A stretch of DNA of 64,000 nt from Symbiodinium natans. Lineage: Eukaryota; Sar; Dinophyceae; Suessiales; Symbiodiniaceae. The notes under the pieces were generated by a model. It worked only from the letters and a program-made list of their open reading frames with translations. It ran no database searches and was not told the DNA's origin. Both the position numbers and the translations under genes were made by a program. Where the stretch lies: the NCBI GenBank assembly GCA_905221605.1, contig CAJNDS010002198.1:279160-343159 (forward strand), in the 5' to 3' direction. Positions 27,950 through 37,900 of this stretch are shown one piece after another. Position 1 is the stretch's first letter. Every line of letters starts with the position of its first letter.

Positions 27950-28194
27950 ATACATACACAACTATACACATAAGCATACAATGCTAAATCAATAAATAAA
28001 TCAACAAATAAAAAACAATAAATACATGTATATATATATACATAAATATATAATAATAACAATAATAATAATGATGATAATGATAATCAGAATAATAGTA
28101 GTAATAATAATAATAGTAATTATAAGAATAATGATAATAAACATAATAATAATAATAATCATAACAATGATCATAATAAAAAATGATGAAAATA

Positions 28195-28269
<75 letters not shown>

Positions 28270-28355
28270 GTGTATATATAATACTAATTGAATAAATAAA
28301 CAAACAAATAAATACATAAAGAAATAAATATGTATACATATATATATATATAACT
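27950..28355. repeat. AT-rich microsatellite island
   Basis: TAA/TAATAATGA-rich sequence, then about 20 copies of AAAT (roughly 28190-28275), then (TA)n. In sharp contrast to the GC-rich surroundings. Confidence 0.85.
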
Positions 28356-28744
28356 CCGAGCCTTGTCAAGCCCACCTGTGGTGTCCAAAAGGAAAATCAC
28401 ATGCAAGCCCAATGCTAAAGGAAGAGTGGCCTGTATTTTGGATGGGCCAATGCAGGCCCGTTTAAACGTACATAAACCATCTGTCACAAGTCTAAGAGAG
28501 AATCTATCAGGCACGATTCCAGATGAGCAGCGGCGTGCAACGTGAATGCCTGAGGCGCAACAGCCACGGCGCTGATCTCATGACCGAGATGTCAGCAGCA
28601 AAGGCAAGCACCCGTGCACTTGGCACTTGACTCTGTGAGGTTGGAGGATGGCCGATGAGAAAACATGTATAACAATCCCAGGGGCCTGCCTAGGATTCTT
28701 GTGGGACCCCAACCGCTACACCCCAAACCAGCCGAGAACTGGCC
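28356..28744. other. Unique block, no supported gene
   Basis: Non-repetitive sequence. A 60-codon plus-strand frame (28363-28545) has no recognisable domain. Confidence 0.4.
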
Positions 28745-29506
28745 ATGATTGGGGTTTAGGGTTTAGGGTTTAGGGTTTAGGGTTTAGGGTTTAGGGTTTA
28801 GGGTTTAGGGTTTAGGGTTTAGGGTTTAGGGTTTAGGGTCGTCCTCATCGCCCTCATCCGGCACCGGCACCTGCTTCAAGCTGCAAGGCAAAGGGGATGC
28901 GAAGCCCTCACGGGGTTTGGGGCTCCATTTACCTACGACTATTTGGTGTCATGCCAGTTATGCCCATTTCTAGGGGGGTCATAACCTACTATGTTGTAGG
29001 GTTTAGAAGTCACAGGCAAGGTTTAGGGGGTTTTTCCAGGAGCTTGGAAACATGAAACGCCTGCAACGGCGGCACACGGTTGGAGGGATTGAGCCCCAGA
29101 ACTCCCCGAAAACCGCTGCACCAGCGAACCGCGAACTTCCGAAGCCTCTGACCTTTGAGGGTTTAGGGTTTAGGGTTTAAGGTTTAGGGTTTAGGGTTTA
29201 GGGTTCAGGGTTTAGGGTTTAGGGTTCAGGGTTTAATAGGGTTGGCTATTAGCCGCCTTTGTGGCACACAAGCACTGTTGGAGAATGAAAAGCAGGCTTC
29301 GGATCTTATGCAAGATCGCTTGCTGAAAAGTCGTTCGTGGGCCTGGTCATCAGCTGACTATGTACTCTTGTGCTCTTTCAGGGTTTAGAGTATACTTTCT
29401 GACAGGACTCACGATTACGGTACGATTGAAACCGAGCAAACTACCGCAATCACCTTCGGAGCTGATGACCCTAAACCCTAAACCCTAAACCCTAAACCTA
29501 AACCCT
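28745..29506. repeat. G-type and C-type arrays with unique spacers
   Basis: G-type at 28752-28838 and 29158-29240, C-type at 29468-29506. The spacer at about 28845-28910 has a minus-strand acceptor-like TTTGCCTTGCAG followed by an exon-like frame (LKQVPVPDEGDEDD). 29240-29467 is unique with no gene. Confidence 0.65.
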
Positions 29507-29587
29507 AAGCCAAAGCTCGGCCTGCTTCGCGCGATCCCACTCCGACTTGGCGCGCTTTGCCTGGATGTGGTTGAGGTGTTTCAAGGT
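29507..29587 (-). pseudogene. Exon-like fragment between C-type arrays
   Basis: Open minus-strand stretch of 27 codons (includes HIQAKRAKSEWDRAKQAEL), strongly helical in composition. Family unknown. Confidence 0.35.
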
Positions 29588-29594
29588 TCGGAGT

Positions 29595-30268
29595 TTACCC
29601 CTAAGCCCCCTAAGCCCCTAAACCCCTAAACCCCTAAGCCCCTAAACCCCTATAAGCCCCTAAACCCCTCAGCCCCTAAGCCCCTAAACCCCCGAACCCC
29701 TTAAGCCTGAACCCCTAACCCCCCAAACCCGAAACCCAAACCCTAAACCTTAAACCTTAAACCCATAAACCCTAAATCCTAAACCCTAAACCCTAAACCC
29801 GAAACCCTAAACCCTAAACCCGGACTTAGGACCATGTCAGGAGGGGAGGTGGTACCCTTCCAGAGGCCTCTAGCAGTGGTACATGGTTACCCACCTTCAG
29901 GCGTTCTAGTCTGAATCCTTAACCCCAATAACCCCTAGACCACTAGACCCCCTAAACCCCTGAACCCCCAAACCCCTCAACCCCTCAACTACCAAACCCC
30001 CAGAACCCCTAAACCCTAAACCCTGAACCACAAACCCCAAACCCCAAACCCCAAACCCCAAACCCTGAACCCTAAACCCGACCCCCAAAACCCCAAAACC
30101 CTAAAGCCTAAACCCCAAACCCCAAACCCTAAACCCTGAACCCCAAACCCTAAACAAACCCCAAACCCCTAAACCCTAAACCCCAAACCCCTAAACCCTA
30201 AACCCCAAACCCTAAACCCTAAACCCCAAACCCTAAACCCTAAACCCCAAACCCTAAACCCTAAACCC
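29595..30268. repeat. C-type arrays with CCCCTAAG/CCCCTAAA octamers
   Basis: Octamer variants at 29595-29715, heptamers at 29720-29820, a unique spacer, then heptamers at about 29935-30268 with CCCCAAA variants. Confidence 0.8.
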
Positions 30269-30369
30269 TCCGAGCAGAAGCTGCCTCCCGCTGGAGCTCC
30301 TCCACGCGAGGCTCTCGGGGCCGAGTGTCCTCGGGCGCTTGCCGAGATCAGGGGATCATATCAGGCTTC

Positions 30370-30900
30370 TAGGGTTTAGGGTTTAGGGTTTAGGGTTTAG
30401 GGTTTAGGGTTTAGGGTTTAGGGTTGAGGGTTGAGGGTTTGGGACAGTTTGGGGTTTAGGGTTTCGGGTTTAGGGTTTAGGGTTTCGGGTTTAGGGAAGT
30501 ACGAGGGGCCGCCCTACAAGAAGGACCCGAAAAAAGGCACCTTACTTAATGTAGAGAAGTGACCATATCGGAATCCCGATACCACATGCGGCTTGCCAGC
30601 TAGAACCCCTGCCGCGCTCAATTGGGCCTTCAGGGAGCATTCCAAGTAACAAAAACGGCGCTTCTGTTTGTGTTGCCACGGTTCATTCCCCAAAGACTGC
30701 GCAAAAAAAACAGGGGTTCATGAGTATTTATCAGTAGGGTGATAAGTATGGGGTTAGGGCTTAGGGTTTAGGGTTTAGGGTTTAGGGTTTAGGGTTTAGG
30801 GTTCAGGGTTTAGGGTTTAGGGTTTCGGGTTTAGGGTTTAGGGTTTAGGGTTTAGGGTTTAGGGTTTAGGGTTTAGGGTTTAGGGCTCAGGGTTAGGGTT
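30370..30900. repeat. Last G-type telomeric arrays
   Basis: Arrays at about 30370-30495 and 30755-30900 around a unique spacer with a small palindrome (TATCGG...CCGATA near 30565). No telomeric arrays were seen to the right of this point. Confidence 0.85.
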
Positions 30901-31333
30901 GTAATTCTTGACCTACCTACAACTATCCATGAACCTCCAGAAAAAAAAAAAAACTTCGCTTTCAGCGCCCATTGCCCATGTGTCCTTGGAGATCTCGGCA
31001 GCCTCAGCTGGCCCAAAGATTGGGGGGGGGGGGGGGGGGGGGGTGCGTGAGGTCGGGTAGTTGCTTGCACTACGCTTTGGCTCCTCACCAGCCAAATGGT
31101 CTCGCACTTGTTTTCTGCACTGATGTTCGCCTTCAGTCTCCGTCTCGTGCACCCGGGCGGTTTCCAGTTACGCTATTGCGCTTACTTCCAACCTATGGGT
31201 GACCTACACTCTAGGGGTTACTTGAGCCAACGTGGTGAACAGGCCACGGCGTTCTAAGGTGGTTTCCCCGATGTGCGGCGGAGCCGACACAACGGGTTTC
31301 CCAAACTGTGCTGTGGTTCGGGGATCATTCACA
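30901..31333 (-). repeat. Likely 3' LTR and flank of the second retrotransposon family
   Basis: If the polypurine tract at 31334-31339 is correct, the LTR starts TGTGAATGATCC at 31333 on the minus strand and runs leftward. It would contain the spliced-leader-like sequence 98-112 nt in and a mini-hairpin at 31276-31286. The other LTR is outside the window, so the far edge cannot be set. A 22-G run lies at 31022-31043. Confidence 0.35.
31221..31235 (-). promoter_or_regulatory. Spliced-leader-like sequence in the second family
   Basis: The minus strand reads CCACGTTGGCTCAAG, identical to the end of the dinoflagellate spliced leader at 13 of 15 positions, in the sense orientation of the element. 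Confidence 0.5.
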
Positions 31334-31339
31334 CCCCCC
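31334..31339 (-). other. Candidate polypurine tract of the second family
   Basis: GGGGGG followed by TGTG on the minus strand, like the AGGGGGAG|TG junction of the first element. Confidence 0.35.
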
Positions 31340-31903
31340 ACGGCTGGGATTTGCAAAATGCTAGACGAACTTGCGTCACGAACGTACAATGGTCCCAGTT
31401 AAAAGCGACTTAAAGTCTGGCCGTTCTCCACTGTTTTGCTTTATTTGCCCGAATTGATCGATGTGAGACAGACTTTCAGCTACTGAAGCGTTCAATCCCA
31501 TCCTTTGTCTGTACAAAGACTTGCTGCTCACGGCTGTGGAATCATGGGCGCGAAAGGCCCTGAAAACATGTCAGCAAATTGCTGATCCATCACATTGCGT
31601 CTCCAGAATGCATGACTGAAAAGCAGTAGCATCGGCCAAGTCAGCAGAGCATGACCCATACCCACTTGACTACCACACGAGCTGCGAAGAATCGCACATT
31701 TCCCTCCAGCGGGCGCATTGGCACATTGCCCCGCTGCTGCTATGCAGTGGCCGAAAAGAGAAATAGCATCGGTGGATATAATGACGTACTCCATCGTATC
31801 ATCTGTTGCATCCATAGGGAAAAGAGGAATCAAAACTGAGAACGCAAAGTGCTGAGCCACAACCAGATTTCAGGAATACCATGGATTCCAGGGGATGACA
31901 TAC

Positions 31904-31914
31904 CGGAGGATCCG
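31904..31914. repeat. Mini-hairpin CGGAGGATCCG
   Basis: One of about 11 distinct copies of a CGGN-3 nt-NCCG hairpin in family 2. This one lies just past the stop of the second ORF, so it is not constrained by coding. Confidence 0.6.
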
Positions 31915-31924
31915 AGTACATCAA

Positions 31925-34900
31925 TCACCCTTTCTTTCCAGATCCTTTTCTTGATTGACCGCGAGGATCTTTGGGAGCAGCTTGAGGTGTCCCAGGATGA
32001 GAAGTCTTGGGCTTCGGCTGACTCATGCGGGCCTTCGCACGTGCCGGCATGTCCGTCTCGTCTGCTTCAGGATGACGAGATCCTCCCGACGAAGTAACCG
32101 AAGGTGCGGATGCTGAAGGGTCATAGGCAAGGTACAAAGCCGACGCCTTTGGATTCTCCAAATACTGTGTGGGCTTCAACTTCAGGATGCTCATGTCCTT
32201 CTTTTGATCACTCAACCATCTGTCCAGCTTCTTGCTGTACTGGTTGGGTAAAGCGCACCCCGAATCCCTCATCACCAGAAGGTTGTTGACGCTCACCTTC
32301 TGCGAGTCCATCAAACTGAGCAGCTGAATCGGGTTGATGTATTTGAATGCCGCGTGGTACGGGATCTCAGCGTTGGGTTTCGTGTAGGAGTAAAGCCTCA
32401 CGTTCAACACCTGATAGATGATTTTGGCCATGAACATGTGGACCCTTTGCCCGGCTTCAGCAAATGCTTTCGGGTCCTCGGCCTCATCAGGAATCATGGG
32501 GAGGTTAAAGCTCTCCTTGTTGTATCCCAGCTGGATCGCCCCACGCATGACGTAGAAGACGAACTTGTTGGCGTAATAACGCTCAATCATGAACTGCTGG
32601 TTCTCCACAGAGCTGGCATACTGCCTTACCTCGTCTTCCGTGAGGTCTCTCGGCAACGCCGTGTCCTCATCGATGGGGACAATAGGCCATGTCCCAGACG
32701 CGTCGTGTCTCATGCCTGAGGCGAACTGGTCCTTCATCTTCTTGTATGGAGTCATGATGATCTTCTCGAACAGATTCCATTTATGGACCAACACGTACGC
32801 AAAGAAGGCGTCGAGGTGACAATACAACCTGAAGTTGTGGTCCACGCACGCTGCATAGTCCGTGTCGATGTTGACATTGCACTCCAGCGCAAGGCGAGCT
32901 TTCCTCTCGTTTCGATCGTCCAGCGAATCGCCTTCCCTGTCTCCCACCAGCACGAATGCTCGCTGATTCTGCGCGTCCATCTCCACCTCTTCTTGGTTGG
33001 GAGCCTCCATCTCCACATCGCGGTACATGTCGCGAATCTCGTCGGGGATCTCCTCGGCCTCAGGTTCCGCTACGCTTTCTCGAGGACTGTTTGCCTCTGC
33101 ATCCCCTGCCGGATTCTGCACCCCGCGGAGCGGAAGCGCCTCCTCCTGTACAGGTTCTGAAGTTTGCTCCTCTTCCACGTCAATCTCCACAACCTCGTTG
33201 TTGACGACGGCAGCGGCCTGATTGAGCGCCTGGCGAACCACTTCCGGATCAATCCTTTCGGGTTCCGGATTGGCACGCACATGCTGGATCCTCCCCATGG
33301 ACAAGAAAACTCTCCCACACGTGAGGCAAATTGCGAAGCTCGCGGGGGTGTGCCTGCCGCAGCAGGGGCAAACCCTCAAGATCAGCGGATCGCTTGCGGT
33401 GGTGTGAGTCGTCACTCGCCGGAATGTCCTTGAGAGAAACTGGAAAGCACGCTTGATGATGTTTCCAGGAACGGTGTCGCCCGCCTGCTCAATTGCTTGC
33501 AAGATCTCGTGCCTCTCGCCTTCATGCGGGCCAGCGTCGGTGCCTTCCATGGTGCTGACGAGGTCTTCCACCGAAGGTTTTGGAGGTTCACGATCAGGAT
33601 TGATGCGTGCGTCCCCGTACCCTTCGACCATCTCCTTGGACAGCTCTTTGGAGTACACCTTGAAGACTTCGCTGAACTCGAAGTATCTTCCTTGGCTTGG
33701 CACGCAGATCCAAACGTGCTTGACGGCCTCGAATGGAATTTGCCGCTGGACGAGAAACATTCCATTGATCGTGATCACTGCGTTGTAGCGCATGAGTTCA
33801 TAGGCTGGAACGTACAATACTGCAATTGGTGACCTCGGCCTTCCGGGAATCCTTGTTCTCACCGTCTGATTTCTCGGATCCCATGGCGGGAAAGTCCCGA
33901 AGTGGCTGTGGACCCGACCGCCTGACGCCCCTCCACCTGGAAGAAGTCCTTTCGCCACGATGTTGGCGAGAAGCTCTGGGGCCGTGGTATGATACCCCCC
34001 ACCAATCTGGTTGACCAGGCTTGTGGTCAAGTGGCATGCGACCCTGTCGTCATTCACCCGCACCAGTGAATTGGAGTTGCTGGAGTGTCCACTTGTGGCC
34101 CTGATCGCCCATGGCTGCACCCAATTGTCGCATCGACGAAGGGTCCCGGACGTAATGTCATGTGTCAACCTGTGTCCTCCGAGTTCTTCAAGTTGGGCAC
34201 GTTGGGTTGCACCGACGCCCGGAGTACCGTCCCACGGCGTATCGGATGCCCTCTGTCCAGGTTTGGGCGCCACGATCTTGATGCCCAGGAATTGAAGTCT
34301 GATCCTTCCGTTCGTGCTGTACTCGTAGTACGCGTAGTCGATCAGCATTTGGATTCGTCTCTGATACTCAGAGTTGTCGTCTCGAGCTGAACTCCTTGCA
34401 TAGTACCTCCCGCTTTGCCAGAAGTTCTCCAAGTTGATGAAGTCTTTGAGCATCACCCATCCTCCGGTGTCGCACGGGATTGTCGGAAGCTGGTTGTGCA
34501 TGTAGTTTGTCTCCCTGTTTGCTAGGCGGTGCCTAAGCAAACGTTGCACATCGTAGCCCAGGGATTTGATCCTGCGATGATAATCCCGATTGCGATGGTT
34601 GTCATTGGAGGATGTCGCGGGGACCAGGGCCGAAAAGTGCCTGTGAGCGAACCTTGCACCCTTGATGGGTAGGAGCCGGAGGTCCCCTCCGATGACCAGC
34701 TTGCCGATGTTCACGTATCCCACGTTCGAGGAAGGATACTCATCGATGTCGCTTCGGAGAGGGTGTGTTGCAACGTCTCCTCCAACCTCCTGCTCAATCA
34801 ATCGGCGCGTTGCATCCTGCGATTGTAATCCGATCTCGTAGATGCTCTGCCCGCCGACCCACGATACGTCCTCGATGGACTTGATGATGTCAAGGCAAGA

Positions 34901-37900
34901 CTTCGGCTCGTGGTAGCGAATCTCGACGAATGAACGAGCATTGCCGGCGTTGTTCGCAATCCACCGCCTAGGAGCTGGCGCAGCTTTGGGCTCTGGAAGA
35001 TCAGGTCTCGGTTGGGGCCTGCGTTTGGGTCGAAGCGTTCTTGTCGCAGTTTCTTCTGGTTCTTCATCGACTTCGATCACGACCACTGTAGGATCCTCAA
35101 CTGAGATTGATGCTTGACGCCGTCTTGGCAGCGGGTCTCTGGAATCCTCCGAAGACGCTGCAGCTCCAGGCTCAACGCTTTCCCCATCCCCACCCGGAGT
35201 ATCCGAAGCGGTTCCTGGTACTTGCGGAGCGCGAGCGGCATCTCGCAAATTCTTCTCTGCCCATCTCTGGAAGATCTCTGTTGGTGGCGTACTGCTTGAC
35301 TTGTGCATCTTAGCCAGGCTTTTCCCAATGATGCTGAATGCTTCGTTCACCACCAGAGCGTTGTACCCCCCATTTGCTTCGCAATTTCGGGTGTTGTGGC
35401 CATAGTTGCCGCAAGCAAGGCACATGCTGGGTGGTTGCATACCAGCGGTTATGCGTAGGGCATTGAGTGCTCGGACGTAACCTTCACAAGGACGTGATAT
35501 CTCACCCAGCTCGGTCTCGTTCGGTTCTTGCATGGTGGGGATAGAGCTTGCCTCGGGCACGCCCATATCATCATCTTCCTGCCCCTCAGGTTCCACGCCG
35601 GAGGATCCGAGCGCTTCCCCTTCATGGGCTTGATCCTCACCTTCTGGTTCTCCACCACGAGGTTCTGCACTGGGGACGGGTGCTGCGGAGAACTCTTCAG
35701 GTCGTTGATCTTCCGGAGAAAGGGTTCCAAGGACTGGCTCCTCAATTGGCAGGACTCGATCGACAAGGACCGCATGCCATTCTCCTTGGAGTAAAGTGTT
35801 CTCGTACTCCATGATCTGCTGAATCGTCTCTGCATCATTTGCCCGGGGAGGACGACGTTTTCGATTCTCCACGGCAGTAATTCGCACCGCCTCCGCTGCA
35901 GCAAACCGATAGAAGGACCGCTCAATTCCTCGAAGACAAGCGAGATGATCTTCGTACGATCCCCAGGCTTCGAATGCCGAAGGATACCTGCATGCAATTG
36001 TCAGGATGCCGAGCGCAACTTCCAGGGTGTCTCCCATGAGCTCGGCGGCCGGGTCGGCATTGCCATTGTACATGCCTTTGACCCGGTCCTGATCGAAGAT
36101 GCTATGGAGGAAGCCTGCATAGGCTGCGTTGCCTGCATCGTACAAGGGCAAGAGGCAGGCCATGCCGTCCACCGTGTACCCGAAGTCCCACGACAACCGT
36201 CTCCCCTTCGCCCATCTGGTGTATTCGCTGGCTTGTTTGGTGTTCAAGCGCAACCCAGCCGAGGACGAGACGATTTTGCCATAGTTGGTGTACGCGACCT
36301 TCGAGCATGCAAAGATGTACGATTTGAGATCCTCCTTGGGAATCACTGGGGATCCATCCTGGTACACAAAGTCATGTTTCTGAGCAAATATGGCGCACCC
36401 TGCAGCATGGCGTTCTGACTTCCGAACCTCCTCCCATTTGTTGACGCCATAGTCCTTGTCCCACATTGCTTTGAGCGAACAGAAGGGACAATACGCTGGA
36501 GATTGGATTGGTCCGAACTCGCCTTGGAAGGAGCCCTTCAGCGTGTTGAACTCGTCGACGCATGCCTGACACACATGGAATTGGCCACTCGGGGCAGTGG
36601 GATGCTTGCTGATGAGGCCCTCGATGTCAATCCAGTAGGTTTCTCCGTCATAGAACGGTTCTGGGCTGACCATGGCGATGTCCGCATCCACCCAAGTCAT
36701 GTCCACGCCTCCGCGGATGCCCTCAAGCTCCGATGCCCTCTCCACGACTCTTTGATGTCGTTCTTGCGTGTCATCATTGGCCGACGCGGTCCGAACGTCG
36801 TCGCTGCTCGACGGTGCAAAGACCGCCTTCGCATCCGCAGTCTCCATGTTCACGGAGTCCAAGTGAGGTTCGCAATCGCCCATGCTCTCTGGGGGTGCCA
36901 TGCAAAGCGTGATGATCTTTTCTTGCAGCAAATGTTTGTCGAATGCCGCCACCGCCAAATGCATCTCCTCCGGATTGATCCGGAAATTGTCGCTGCCCTT
37001 ATGGAGAGTCACTGCAATTCGAGCCCACAGCAGTGATGACGTGAAAACAATGCATCCCCTTGCTCGGAGCTCCACTGCGATCCAATCAATGGCAGCCCAT
37101 GGCATCGCTGCACCAACGTCCTTCCCGATGAAACGGGGATCGTCGTTGAGGGTCACAATCACGGCACGTTGCAGAAGGTCTGACAAGTCCATGATTGGAT
37201 CGACGAACCACTTTCGCATGTTCTCGGGAGTCGCATTGCCATGCTCCAAAACCAGGAGATCATTGATGGCTCTGAACGACAAGTAGACGTGCGCGGTGAC
37301 GTCGATGCTCTGCCCGGGACCTCTCCACTCTCGGACTGCATCTCTGGCCTTGGTGGCAACGACTTGGAATCCTTCAGGTAGGAGTGGATCGAGGCTTTCA
37401 TCAACTGTCTGGCAATACGAATGAGCATCATACCATCCCTTTTCTTGGAGCTTGCTGGCCATCGTATAGGTCAAGCGGTTCTTGGTTTTCGTCCACACCT
37501 CGAAGTCCGCCAGGATGATCGTTTTGCTGGATCGCACCGCTGTGACATCGGGGGTACTTGCTTGACGAATGGAAGCGCTGAACTTTCTCAGTCCGGCCGT
37601 CAACAAGGCTCTCTGCTCCGGGCTGCTGTTGAAGTGGAAAATTCCCAGCTCTCCCGTAGCCGTGGATTGCATGACCGCCGCAAACATTGTGCCAGGAGTT
37701 GGTAGCTGACGAATTGTGCACAAGAAAACCTTCTCGTACAGCACCTTGTAAAGTCGTAGCCACTCCACATCCCCTTTCTTCATGAATGTTGCCATGTGAA
37801 ACGCACCTGCGCGATTCGACTGGCTCATCCCGTAGAGCTTGGCAAGGTGTGTGGTGACGCGCCGAAGGTAAACTTGCTCACTGCTTGTTCCAAATTTCCC

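Noticed and set aside
28001-28375. Ile/Tyr/Leu-rich frame resembling a membrane protein
   Set aside because: Direct translation of AAAT/TAA microsatellites.
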